Source of the DNA: CAYQUC01 sp964514215
Lineage (GTDB): Bacteria > Pseudomonadota > Gammaproteobacteria > UBA6429 > Thiohalophilaceae
Assembly: GCA_964514215.1 (NCBI GenBank)
Contig: CAZEPW010000035.1
Span: 1-37,825 of the forward strand
Direction of reading: 5' to 3'
Length of the DNA: 37,825 nucleotides
Position numbers and translations under genes: made by a program. The notes beneath the pieces are model-generated. The model saw only the letters and a program-made list of their open reading frames with translations. It had not been told where the DNA came from and did no database searches. Position 1 is the first letter of the stretch, and each line of letters starts with the position of its first letter. Positions 22,917-33,100 of the stretch are shown here, piece after piece.

Positions 22917-24089
22917 ATGTACGACGATCAAAAGCACGGTCATAAATTGTCTAAATTTACACCGTATTTAACTTTGGCGATTAGCTTGAGTCTCGCATCT
23001 TGCGGATCTGCGCCAAAACAACCTGAACCCGTTGCTGCGCCTGAGCCAGAACGGGAGCGGGTTGAGCAGCCGTTCACACCGGCAGAGATTGAGCAAGTTA
23101 CCGCTGACGATATTAAACCCAATGTTCCTGAGCGTTATATTATTCAAAAAGGCGATACTTTATGGGATATTGCGGCTAAATTCTTAAAAAGTCCGTGGTT
23201 ATGGCCTGAAGTATGGCATATCAACACTCAAATTCGAAATCCGCATCTGATTTATCCCGGTGATGTTATTTTACTGTACTACATTGATGGCAAACCTTAT
23301 TTAACATTAGAAGGTTCGGCCGGCTCTCGTCCAGCCTTGCCTGCAGGTGTTGGAACGGTAAAATTAAAACCGACCATTCGGTTTGAGAATTTAAATCAAG
23401 CGATTGATACTTTACCTCGTAGTGCGATTGCGGCTTTTATATCCAATCCGCGAGTGCTAACTCGAAAAGAATTTGAAGAAGCGCCGTATGTTTTTTCGAG
23501 TCGTGATACGCATTTAGTTAATGCCCAAGGCGATCGAGTTTATGTACGAAATGTGAAAGATGAGCAACAAGTGCAATACGTGCTGGTTCGTCGTGGTGAT
23601 CCGTACCGCGATCCGGATACCTATGAAATTTTAGGCGTTGAAGCAATTGATATTGCCGATGCACGTATGGTGCGCATTGCTGATCCATCCACCATCATCA
23701 TTACACGTGCTCGAAAAGAAGTCTTAACCGGTGATAATTTAATACCTCACCTAGAGCAAAAAATTGACTTTAACTTTTTCCCTCGAGCACCGCGTAAAAA
23801 AATGGAAGGTAAAATTATTGCGGTCTATGATGGCTTATCACAAATTGGCCAATACAACGTGGTGATTTTAAACCGAGGTGAAAGTCATGGCATGGAAGTT
23901 GGGCATGTTTTAGCCGTTTACCAAGCCGGTACTTATGTGCGCGATAACCGCACCGGTGATGATGTATTATTACCCGAAGAACGGGCTGGTCTGATGATGG
24001 TCTTTCGAGTATTTGATAAGCTAAGTTATGCACTCATTATGGAAACTGAACGCGCGTTAAAAGTGAAAGATACTTTCAGAAACCCTTAG
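22917..24089 (+). CDS. LysM-domain lipoprotein upstream of dprA
   Basis: A 390-residue protein of the type regularly found between def and dprA in Gammaproteobacteria. It has a hydrophobic export segment ending in a lipobox-like LASC (LAISLSLASCGSAP), then a Pro/Glu-rich linker, then one LysM peptidoglycan-binding domain (YIIQKGDTLWDIAAKFLKSP followed by WLWPEVWHINTQIRNPHLIY). The remaining 250 residues form an uncharacterised conserved domain. The long polar stretch before the hydrophobic segment is unusual for a lipoprotein, but the ATG at 22917 follows a GAGGAT ribosome site. Likely an envelope protein bound to the cell wall; no enzymatic function is assigned. Confidence 0.88.
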   Translation: MYDDQKHGHKLSKFTPYLTLAISLSLASCGSAPKQPEPVAAPEPERERVEQPFTPAEIEQVTADDIKPNVPERYIIQKGDTLWDIAAKFLKSPWLWPEVWHINTQIRNPHLIYPGDVILLYYIDGKPYLTLEGSAGSRPALPAGVGTVKLKPTIRFENLNQAIDTLPRSAIAAFISNPRVLTRKEFEEAPYVFSSRDTHLVNAQGDRVYVRNVKDEQQVQYVLVRRGDPYRDPDTYEILGVEAIDIADARMVRIADPSTIIITRARKEVLTGDNLIPHLEQKIDFNFFPRAPRKKMEGKIIAVYDGLSQIGQYNVVILNRGESHGMEVGHVLAVYQAGTYVRDNRTGDDVLLPEERAGLMMVFRVFDKLSYALIMETERALKVKDTFRNP

Positions 24090-24127
24090 TTCTACTGGTT
24101 TTGTAGTACTATCGAAAATCCAGTGTG

Positions 24128-24148
24128 CCCCGTAGTTTGAATACGGGG
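24128..24148. other. Hairpin between the LysM gene and dprA
   Basis: CCCCGTA (24128-24134) and TACGGGG (24142-24148) form a perfect 7-bp GC-rich stem with a 7-nt loop, 39 bp after the LysM gene stop. There is no T-run, so it may be an attenuator, RNA-stabilising structure or repeat rather than a terminator. The remaining intergenic bases to 24298 show nothing else clear. Confidence 0.4.
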
Positions 24149-24298
24149 TACTACTAACAATAGCCGCTGTCTCCCACCACATAAAATTTCCAACGATTTT
24201 TTCAATTTACGACTACAGAAGTTTTTCTGACCGTAGTACGATGTTATTTCGCACGAGTGAAAAACAGTAAATTCCACGGACTGGAGTCGGGTTAAATT

Positions 24299-25438
24299 AT
24301 GCTTACTACCGAACAGCAACAACGCTATCGAGCTTGGCTAATGTTAGCGAAAACACCGGGTGTTGGTACAAAAACCTATAGCCAGTTATTAGCACAGTTT
24401 GGTTCACCCGATGCAGTCTTTAGCGCGAGTGCTGATGATTTGGCAGCCAGCGGTTTGAAACCTAAATCACTTAGCTTTTTAAAAAAACCAGATTGGTCGT
24501 TGGTTGATGTTGATTTAAAATGGGCTGAACAGGATCGGGCGCATATCATAACGCTGGACGATGCACGTTACCCCAAGTTGTTACGCGAAATTGCTGATCC
24601 ACCACCGGTGCTTTATGTCTATGGCCAATTATCTGCTTTGTCGGTAAATCCTTTTGCGATAATTGGTTCACGTAACCCCAGTAGAACCGGCACTGAAACC
24701 GCGTTTGCCTTTGCGGAGCACCTGTCTCAGATGGGTTTTAGCATCGTTAGCGGTCTTGCACTTGGAATTGATGTTGCTAGCCACCAAGGTGCTCTTGCCG
24801 CTGATGGGGCAACTATTGCGGTAACAGGCACCGGTTTAGATCGGGTTTATCCTGCCAAACATAAAGATATTGCGCATCAAATTACTGAAAAAGGTGCCTT
24901 GGTCAGTGAATTTCCACCGGGCACTGCACCAACACCAGGAAATTTTCCACGTCGAAATCGAATTATTAGTGGCTTGAGTTATGGTGTTTTGGTGATCGAA
25001 GCAGCCATAAAAAGTGGTTCGTTAATTACCGCTAGACTGGCAGTAGAGCAAGGGCGTGAAGTATTTGCAGTCCCCGGATCAATCCACCATACTCATGCAA
25101 AAGGATGTAACGCATTGATTCGTGAAGGTGCTAAGCTTGTAGAAACAGCGCAACATGTACTAGAAGAATTGCAAGGTATTGGATCTGTGATGTTGGACAA
25201 TTTAACGCACGATATTTGTGGTATTAATGAGTCGCAACTTGATAACGTAGATCAGACTCAAGAGCTTGATGAAGATTATGTAAAAGTCCTTGATGGCGTC
25301 GGTTTTGAACCAACCGATGTCGATATGGTCATAACTAGGAGTGGATTGACTGCTGATGCAGTATGCTCCATGCTACTAATATTAGAATTAAGAGGTTATA
25401 TCGTTTCAGCAGCAGGTGGGGGTTATTTTAAAGTTTGA
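24299..25438 (+). CDS. dprA: DNA-processing protein DprA
   Basis: Binds incoming single-stranded DNA and loads RecA during natural transformation; also conserved in bacteria not known to transform. The 379 residues show an N-terminal helix-hairpin-helix/SAM-like region (AKTPGVGTKTYSQLLAQFG), the DprA Rossmann-fold core (AIIGSRNPSRTG, IVSGLALGIDVASHQGALA, TIAVTGTGLDRVYPAKH, FPRRNRIISGLSYG, GREVFAVPGS) and a C-terminal winged-helix domain (VDMVITRSGLTADAVCSMLL). Complete and normal in length. It lies between the LysM gene and smg, the standard arrangement. Confidence 0.96.
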   Translation: MLTTEQQQRYRAWLMLAKTPGVGTKTYSQLLAQFGSPDAVFSASADDLAASGLKPKSLSFLKKPDWSLVDVDLKWAEQDRAHIITLDDARYPKLLREIADPPPVLYVYGQLSALSVNPFAIIGSRNPSRTGTETAFAFAEHLSQMGFSIVSGLALGIDVASHQGALAADGATIAVTGTGLDRVYPAKHKDIAHQITEKGALVSEFPPGTAPTPGNFPRRNRIISGLSYGVLVIEAAIKSGSLITARLAVEQGREVFAVPGSIHHTHAKGCNALIREGAKLVETAQHVLEELQGIGSVMLDNLTHDICGINESQLDNVDQTQELDEDYVKVLDGVGFEPTDVDMVITRSGLTADAVCSMLLILELRGYIVSAAGGGYFKV

Positions 25439-25480
25439 AAAACATTTTGATACAATAAATATCAAAACGGGGGAATAACG

Positions 25481-25963
25481 ATGAAAGAAACAATTTTGGA
25501 TGTATTAATGTACCTGTTTGAAAATTACATAAACGATGAAATTGAATTTGATCCAACAGAAGACACACTACGCATTGAATTAAAAAATGCGGGTTTTAGA
25601 AAGAGTGAAATAAGCCGGGCATTTGATTGGTTAAGTGGTCTATCAAATCATAGTGAGTTAACGGCACATAATGTTGCTTGTAATAAAACATCCATGCGGC
25701 TTTATTCAGAATATGAATCTGAAAAAATTGATACCGAGTGTCGCGGTTTTATTATGTTCTTAGAGCAAACCGGCATGTTAGATCATCATTCACGTGAAAT
25801 TGTAATCGACCGAGTAATGGCATTAGATTTTGATGAAATCGATATGGAGCAATTAAAGTGGGTAATACTCATGGTATTGTTCAATCAACCTGGCAGTGAA
25901 GCCGCATTTGCTTGGATGGAAGATAAAGTTTTCGAAGAAGGAGCAGGTAGCTGCTTACATTAA
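25481..25963 (+). CDS. smg: Smg family protein (DUF494)
   Basis: Small acidic protein of 160 residues found between dprA and topA in many Gammaproteobacteria. The N-terminal KETILDVLMYLFENYINDE and the central TECRGFIMFLEQTGMLDHHS, REIVIDRVMALD are characteristic. Its biochemical role is not established. A GGGGGA-type ribosome site precedes the ATG and it starts 42 bp after the dprA stop, so it is probably in the same transcript. Confidence 0.93.
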   Translation: MKETILDVLMYLFENYINDEIEFDPTEDTLRIELKNAGFRKSEISRAFDWLSGLSNHSELTAHNVACNKTSMRLYSEYESEKIDTECRGFIMFLEQTGMLDHHSREIVIDRVMALDFDEIDMEQLKWVILMVLFNQPGSEAAFAWMEDKVFEEGAGSCLH

Positions 25964-26076
25964 ATTTAGCAATACAGAAGTCTATTTGAAGGTGCCGTTA
26001 AATTGAGTGTTGATTTATCGGTATTTCAATAATATAAATAATAATAATTGAATCAAATAAAACACTGTAAAATCAC

Positions 26077-28386
26077 ATGGCAATTGAACGAAGTTTAGTT
26101 ATTGTAGAATCACCCGCGAAAGCTAAGACGATAAAAAAATACCTTGGTAAAGGTTTTGAAGTTTTGGCATCGTATGGTCACGTTCGTGATTTACGTCCAA
26201 AAGAAGGTGCCGTTAAACCCGATGACAATTTTGCAATGGTGTATGAAGTCATCGAAAAAAACGAACGCCATGTTGATGCCATTGTTAAATCACTAAAAAA
26301 AGCTAAAAACTTATATCTCGCAACGGATCCGGATCGCGAAGGTGAAGCCATCTCCTGGCACTTATACGAATTATTAAAAGAACGTGGCTTATTAAAAGAT
26401 AAAAATATTAGTCGGGTTGCCTTTCATGAAATTACCAAAAAAGCAGTGAACGAAGCTGTAGCCAATCCACGCGAATTATCACAAGAATTAATTAATGCCC
26501 AATTAGCGCGTCGGGCGCTAGACTATTTAGTTGGATTTAATTTATCGCCCTTGCTTTGGAAAAAGATTCGACGCGGACTGTCAGCAGGGCGGGTACAAAG
26601 CCCTGCACTACGAATGATTGTTGAGCGCGAATTAGAAATTGAAAAATTCGAAGCCAAAGAATATTGGACAGTCGAAGCCGATTTAAGACACGATAAGTCT
26701 GCTTTTCTTGGCAAATTAACCCACCTTGGTGGACAAAAGTTAAAACAGTTTGATATCAATGATGTTAAAAAAGCCGATAAGGCTGAAAAAGAAATAAACC
26801 AAGCGGCTAATGGTGAATTAGTCATTAGCAAAGTCACCAAACGCAAGCGCAAACGAAATCCGTCAGCGCCCTTTACCACTTCAACCCTGCAACAAGAAGC
26901 GTCACGTAAACTCGGGTTTTCAGCCAGTCGAACCATGCGGGTTGCACAGCAATTGTATGAAGGTATTGCCATAGACGGTGAAACCAATGGGTTAATTACC
27001 TACATGCGTACCGATTCTGTCAATTTGGCACAAGAAGCATTAGATGATATTCGAGCCTTTATCGGTGAAAAGTACGGTGCTAAAAATGTTCCTGCCACGT
27101 CACCGGTTTATAAAACCAAAGCCCGTAATGCTCAGGAAGCACACGAAGCGATTCGACCAACCGCCATTCGATCGGTGCCAAAAGAAATTAAAAAACACCT
27201 ATCTAAAGATCAACATCGTTTATACGATTTAATTTGGAAGCGCACCATCTCCAGCCAAATGATTCACGCCACAATGGATACCGTTGCAGTGGATCTAATC
27301 GCCGGTGATAAAATTACATTTCGAGCCAATGGTTCGGTTATCGTTGAGCCCGGTTTCATGGCGGTGTATCAAGAAAGCATCGATGATAAGAAACACCAAG
27401 ATGATGATGGCATCTTGCCAGCGATGTCTGAAGGCGACATTGTTAAGTTAGAAAAAGTCCGACCCGAACAACATTTTACCGAGCCACCACCGCGTTTTAC
27501 AGAAGCGAGCTTGGTTAAAACCTTAGAAGAATATGGCATTGGCCGACCTTCAACCTATGCTTCGATTATTTCAACATTACGCAATCGTGAATACGTTGAG
27601 TTAGAAAAGAAACGGTTTACGCCCACCGACGTTGGCCGTGTGGTTAATCGGTTTCTTACCCAACATTTTACCAAATATGTGGATTATGATTTCACCGCAA
27701 AACTAGAAGACGAGTTAGACGAAATTAGTCGCGGTGAAAAAGAATGGATTCCGTTATTAAAAGAATTTTGGTATCCATTTAAAGAATTGTGTGTCGATAA
27801 AGAAGCCAATGTTGATCGCAAAGACGTTACGCATGAAGCAATGGATGAGAAGTGCCCGAAATGTAATGCCGAGTTGTCCATTCGACTTGGGCGGCGTGGT
27901 CGATTTATTGGTTGCACGGCCTATCCAGAATGCGATTATACCCGTAATGTCGGTGATGATGCCGATGCCGAACCTGAAACAGTCGATCGTAAATGTCCGG
28001 ATTGCAATTCTGAATTAATTATCCGTCATGGTCGCTATGGTAAATTTATCGGTTGCAGCAGTTATCCCGATTGCAAACACATCGAACCGCTAGAAAAACC
28101 CAAAGACATGAACGTAAAATGTCCCGAGTGTCATAAGGGGACAATGCTGATGCGTAAATCACGCAACGGTAAAATATTTTTTTCGTGTGAACACTATCCA
28201 ACTTGCACCTATGCCGTTTGGAATGAACCTCTAGATGAAACGTGTCCTGATTGTGGTTTCCCCATGTTAACCTTAAAAACCACCAAACGTCGTGGCACTG
28301 AAAAAGTCTGTCCGCAAAAAGAATGCAAATTTACTGAAAGCGTTGAAGTGGAAGAAACAGACGAAGAAGAAACTCAAGAAGAATAA
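26077..28386 (+). CDS. topA: DNA topoisomerase I (type IA)
   Basis: Relaxes negatively supercoiled DNA. The 769 residues begin with the Toprim domain (LVIVESPAKAKTIKKYLG, then ATDPDREGEAISWHLYE with the metal-binding acidic residues). The catalytic tyrosine is Y309 in NGLITYMRTDSVNLAQ. The core domain ends with the PPPRFTEASLVKTLEEYGIG signature. The C-terminus carries four four-cysteine zinc ribbons, starting CPKCNAEL, CPDCNSEL, CPECHKGT and CPDCGFPM, followed by an acidic tail. The first three ribbons are close copies; the last is divergent. Complete, with no gap or frameshift. Confidence 0.97.
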   Translation: MAIERSLVIVESPAKAKTIKKYLGKGFEVLASYGHVRDLRPKEGAVKPDDNFAMVYEVIEKNERHVDAIVKSLKKAKNLYLATDPDREGEAISWHLYELLKERGLLKDKNISRVAFHEITKKAVNEAVANPRELSQELINAQLARRALDYLVGFNLSPLLWKKIRRGLSAGRVQSPALRMIVERELEIEKFEAKEYWTVEADLRHDKSAFLGKLTHLGGQKLKQFDINDVKKADKAEKEINQAANGELVISKVTKRKRKRNPSAPFTTSTLQQEASRKLGFSASRTMRVAQQLYEGIAIDGETNGLITYMRTDSVNLAQEALDDIRAFIGEKYGAKNVPATSPVYKTKARNAQEAHEAIRPTAIRSVPKEIKKHLSKDQHRLYDLIWKRTISSQMIHATMDTVAVDLIAGDKITFRANGSVIVEPGFMAVYQESIDDKKHQDDDGILPAMSEGDIVKLEKVRPEQHFTEPPPRFTEASLVKTLEEYGIGRPSTYASIISTLRNREYVELEKKRFTPTDVGRVVNRFLTQHFTKYVDYDFTAKLEDELDEISRGEKEWIPLLKEFWYPFKELCVDKEANVDRKDVTHEAMDEKCPKCNAELSIRLGRRGRFIGCTAYPECDYTRNVGDDADAEPETVDRKCPDCNSELIIRHGRYGKFIGCSSYPDCKHIEPLEKPKDMNVKCPECHKGTMLMRKSRNGKIFFSCEHYPTCTYAVWNEPLDETCPDCGFPMLTLKTTKRRGTEKVCPQKECKFTESVEVEETDEEETQEE

Positions 28387-28400
28387 AAACGAGATTTAAA

Positions 28401-29744
28401 ATGCTAAAAAAATACCAGCCAGTTTTGGTGAGTATTCTGTTATCATTTGCAGCTGTTTCTACAACAGTTTTTGCAGAGCAAAAAAAACTAGCATCATCAA
28501 ATACGGCAGCCAATGAACCCAGTTCTAAACCCGAATATTGGGGAATTGCATTAACCGTTCGAAGCGCTGAAATTCCATATAGCACAAGCCAAGGTACAGT
28601 GAGTGATGTTGTACCATTATTGTTTTATAAAAAAGGACGATTTTTTTGGCGTGGAATTGACGCAGGTTATAGCTTTGCTGATTATCAGCACTGGAGTTTA
28701 AGCTTTCTTGGTCGCCAGCGGTTCTTTGATATCCCCGCAGAGTTTCAAAACAAAACACGTGGCACCGGTGCCGATGTTGGATTACGATATCGTTATAATA
28801 TTAAAGAAAATCTGACAGCCGATTTTGAGATTATGGATGACCTCAACAGTCGGCGTTATGTTGATGCGCGTGCAACATATACTATTGATCACGCCAGTTG
28901 GAAATTAATTCCCTACATCCAACTGCGTTATAAAACTAAAAAGTTTAACGACTTTTATTACGGCCTAGAAACTGAATCAAGCGCAAGCGATTTTGATCTG
29001 ACTGTCGGTGGTACAGTTCGTTACCATGTTATTAGTAATTTTTATTTACTAAGCCGAGTTGCAATAACGCAATTTGGTACAAAAACTAAAAACATCTCAA
29101 CCGTAGATTCATCAATTTCGAGTGAGCTATATGCTGGCATTGCTTTTTTTAATAATGTAACGACATCAACGTTGCGTTATTTAAAATCCAAGCCGTATAT
29201 TAGAGTGGCGCATGGCACTGCAACACCATCGAGCTTGGGGGAAATTCTTAAATTCCAAGAAAATTCCGATCCGCTTCAAAATAAAATGATATCTATTTTT
29301 TACGGCATACCGATATCCGATAACTTGTTTGGATTAGCCATACCACTTTATTTTACCCCGGGCTATGTTCATCACCAAAAGTCAGCAGTCCAACAAAGTA
29401 TTTTTTCAGAATACGTTATTGCGATTAAAGGTTTTTACACCGTTAAAATACCGTTTAAACTCAGGTTTGGATTAGCCGAAGGCTTATCTTTTGCCAGTAA
29501 AATCACCTATATCGAACAAACCGAAATGGACAAAAATAACTACCGCGCCAGTAAATTACTTAATTATCTCGATGTTTCTATCGACGTGGAATTAGGTGAT
29601 GTGTTTAATTCGAAAGCATTAAAAAATCTATGGGCGGGTTATAGCATTCACCATCGTTCGGGTATCTTTGAAACTTCTTCCGCTTTTGGTCGTATAAAGG
29701 GCGGTAGTAATTACACTAGTTTTTTTCTACAGTATCATTGGTAA
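28401..29744 (+). CDS. MipA/OmpV-like outer-membrane protein
   Basis: A 447-residue protein with a cleavable signal peptide (SILLSFAAVSTTVFA, cleavage probably before EQKK). Alternating aromatic and polar residues suggest a beta barrel, and it ends with a terminal aromatic (FFLQYHW), the usual outer-membrane assembly signal. The stretches EYWGIALTVRSAEIPY, VPLLFYKKGRFFWRGIDAGY and GADVGLRYRY resemble the MipA/OmpV family, which includes MltA-interacting proteins. It is longer than typical MipA (about 250-280 residues), perhaps because of duplicated strands. It begins 14 bp after topA stops, so it may be cotranscribed. Confidence 0.75.
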   Translation: MLKKYQPVLVSILLSFAAVSTTVFAEQKKLASSNTAANEPSSKPEYWGIALTVRSAEIPYSTSQGTVSDVVPLLFYKKGRFFWRGIDAGYSFADYQHWSLSFLGRQRFFDIPAEFQNKTRGTGADVGLRYRYNIKENLTADFEIMDDLNSRRYVDARATYTIDHASWKLIPYIQLRYKTKKFNDFYYGLETESSASDFDLTVGGTVRYHVISNFYLLSRVAITQFGTKTKNISTVDSSISSELYAGIAFFNNVTTSTLRYLKSKPYIRVAHGTATPSSLGEILKFQENSDPLQNKMISIFYGIPISDNLFGLAIPLYFTPGYVHHQKSAVQQSIFSEYVIAIKGFYTVKIPFKLRFGLAEGLSFASKITYIEQTEMDKNNYRASKLLNYLDVSIDVELGDVFNSKALKNLWAGYSIHHRSGIFETSSAFGRIKGGSNYTSFFLQYHW

Positions 29745-29860
29745 TTTAATCTGAGACTAACTGGGTATAGAAGTTTTTATGGTTGTTTTTCAAGTATAGT
29801 TTACCTCAGATCTATATTAAGAAGAATATTACAGTAACTTGATAAATTTGATGCTTTAAT

Positions 29861-29896
29861 TCTAGATTCCGGCTCAAGCTACCACCGGAATGACGG
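29861..29896. repeat. Dispersed REP-like palindrome in the 29745-30177 intergenic region
   Basis: ATTCCGG (29866-29872) and CCGGAAT (29885-29891) with a 12-nt loop, preceded by TCTAG and followed by GACGG. It is the reverse-orientation relative of 21098-21133. The roughly 40 bp before it also resemble the sequence before the degenerate copy at 35117, so the repeated unit is longer than the hairpin. Apart from this and the dyad at 29994-30022, the 430-bp region shows nothing gene-like. Confidence 0.7.
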
Positions 29897-29993
29897 TTAT
29901 TTTAAAACTTAGGTTTTAAAAACAGTTGTTATTCTTATGCAAACCTCGGGTAGTTAAATAAATTCAAGCCTAGTTTGTTCCTATTTTGTTTTT

Positions 29994-30022
29994 TAAATTG
30001 TTTAATTTACCTAAACAATTTA
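29994..30022. promoter_or_regulatory. 11-bp inverted repeat upstream of the propeller lipoprotein gene
   Basis: TAAATTGTTTA (29994-30004) and TAAACAATTTA (30012-30022) are perfect arms with a 7-bp spacer, about 155 bp before the gene start. It has no T-run in the right place for a terminator, so an operator is more likely. Confidence 0.4.
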
Positions 30023-30177
30023 TATTCGGGTAGAATAACCGACCTAAACTCGGGATAAAAAACAACAAGCTGCCATTTCCTAATATTTTTTTCGCACTAA
30101 AGTATTAAAGTTAAAATGGATTTTGCTTCACCTGAGTTCAGTTAATTATTTTATGGGATCAAAAGGGAGATAGGGAA

Positions 30178-33100
30178 ATGATATTTCGTGCAAAATTAAT
30201 ACTAATTTTTTCAACAATAATAATAGTTTCGTGTAGTGGTGGTGGCAGTGGCGGTGATGTCAGTAATACCACGATACCGGAGGTCGAGCCACCGGTAATT
30301 GGTAATGCACCCGATCCAACTGCTGTTTATCAACCTTCACATGCGGCTTTTATTGTTCAAGATAAAGTCCATGGTATTTCAAGTGGTGTAATTTTATCAG
30401 ACGGTCGCTTAATTGCTAGAGGCTTTATTGATCCGTCAAAGCGCACCGGTTTATTTTCAACTGGACCAGATTTTAGTCAGTTTACTGCGTTAACACCTAA
30501 GCCAGTTCGTTATAGTGAATTTGCCATTGCCAGCAATCGCTCTGTTTATTTAGACAATGGCGTTTTATATAGTGACGATTCGGTTGCATCATTGCAGTTA
30601 TCAGCCACTGATGTGGTTGAATTTTTTTGGTTATCACCGGATCAAACTAAGATACTTTATATTGCGAATGTATCTGAAAGTCGGCAAGTTGATGCAACCA
30701 CTGGAAAAGTGACTTTTAAAGTGAGTAATGAACTTTTTGTGGTAGATGTGTTGGGTGGTAATCGTGCTCAAATCAATGTTACTGCTGCTAATAGTTATAT
30801 TTTGTATGAAGGACTTGATAACCGTGATGCTGCTCATCGCTTGCGGCCACAATTTCTACCGGATATGTCGCGTGTTATTTATGTTGTCGTTAATACTGCT
30901 AGTAATGGCGGAAGTGCCAATACCACAGAGCTTCATTCAGTGCGACTTGATGGTAGCGATAGAATAATATTAAATGCTAATTTATCCAACCGTGCTTTAA
31001 GCGCCAAAAATGAATTCACATATACCTTCACATCAAACTCATCACACGTGATCTATGGCGTAAGAGTTGATGCTGTAATGGAGTTGTATTCGATAACTCC
31101 GGATGGTCTTGCTAATACTAAAATTAGTGGCAACTTAGTGACCGGTGGTTCGGTTTACTCTGGGCGTTCAAATTTTACTGTGATGCCATCACCGGATAAT
31201 AGTTATGTGGTTTATCTTGCCGATGCGGATACTGATGGAACCAATGAACTATACCGCGTTGCACTTGATGGCAGTAATTTAATTAAGCTCAGTAATGGCA
31301 CTAATGTTTTTACCAAAGCCCCGTTGTTTACCGCCGATGGTCAAACGATTGTTTATGTTGCCGGTGGTGTTTATGCCGTTGCAGCAACCGGTGGTGTTGC
31401 AACAAAACTAACCTCGGCATTAACCAATCCGAGAGTTGTTTTTAAACCCGTGCTAACAAATGATCAAACTGCCGTGGTTTTTGTTGCCAATGATAATGAT
31501 ATTACGTTGCCAAAATACCGCCTGTATTTGTCTAAGCTTGATGGCAGTGCCACTATTGATTTGTCTGGAGCAATGATAGATGCAGGAGAAGTGCATATTT
31601 TTGCAGGTTATGGCCCCGTCTTTATGTTAGATCCAACGGCTAATCGGTTAGTTTTTCGTGCTGATGCGTTAGTTAATTCGGATTATGCGTTATTCGCGGT
31701 TAATCTTGATGGCAGTAATCGTATTCAAATAACACCGGATCGATTATATTCGCGTTATAGCTCAAGCAGGATGTTTGGTTTTTTTGGTAATAAACTTTAT
31801 TTTAGCTATGACAGTAATTTTTGGGCATTCACCGAACTGTATTCGTATGACTTTAGTAATAACAATGTAGCGAATTTGAATAATCAATGGCCAAAATTTA
31901 TTAGCGAAGACACGCAACGATTCAGTGTTAAGCAAAGCAGTAATGGCGTTGTACAGGCATTTTATAGTGAAAAAGCCGCATTTCGAGATGCAGCAATAAT
32001 TATTATTAATGGCGCCTCAAGTTGTCGTATTGAATTACCGGAAAATACTAAAACAGCGAGCGGTTCCGCTAACTTTTTTCTTGAATCAAATGGGAATAAT
32101 CTTTACTACACGCTTTATGACGCCAATAGCACTGCGCCTTGGCGTTTTTATAGCGCCGCCACGAGTGATTGTTCAACAATATTGGTTAACCAAGGTATCA
32201 CAGAAAACTTAAATCGATTTAAAGTTTCGCCTAATGGTAATTATGTGGCGTATTCTGGTGTTGATACTGGCACAGCCGGTTTGTATCTGTCATTACCCGA
32301 TGGTAGTAATGTTATAAAATTAAATGCCAGCCGAGCGACAGGCGGCATTAAGAATATTAATAATGGTGGCTTTACTTTTAGTGCTGATTCCAGCCGAGTC
32401 GTTTATTGGGGCGATCAAGATGTGCTTGGTCAAATTGAACTTTATTCTGTAACCCTAGATGGCTTAGTGACAAATAAAATCAATGCGTCACTTGGTGTTG
32501 GTGGTAAAGTATTTAATAATCCATATTATTTTACACCGCAATTGTCTCCAGACAACCAGTGGATTATTTATAAAGCCAAACAAGATACGGTGACTTGGGA
32601 ATTATATAAAAGTAAACTCGATGGAACAGCAAATACAAAACTAACCGACACCCTGGTTGATGTTAATGTTTACACTGGAAACCGAAATGGTTCAGTAAAA
32701 ATTACAGCTGATTCATCCAAAGTGGTTTACTTGGTCAGTTTGGCGGGCGAGCTAACGGATATTTATTTTGCTAATTTAAATGGTGCACCAAATCCAATAA
32801 AATTGAATAGTAATTTTGTTGGTGTTGAACGATTTTCTGTCAGCCAAGATAACGAACTCATTTTGACACCAAATTCAAATTCCGTGGTTTACATGGCGCG
32901 TGATGATGTGTCTTTGCCAATCGAATTATATGCTTCAACATTAAATGCTAGTGCTACTACAAATAAACTTAATTCCGCATTGGTAGCGAATACTGATGTG
33001 ATTAATTTTTCGGTAACAGCCGATGGCAGTAAAGTGGCATACCACACCAGAGAATTTGAAACGGGTATCGTTAAACTATACGTTAGTAATATTGATGGTA

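Noticed and set aside
24090..24298. Possible riboswitch or small RNA upstream of dprA
   Set aside because: Only one short hairpin is visible, with no conserved riboswitch core, so I listed the hairpin only.
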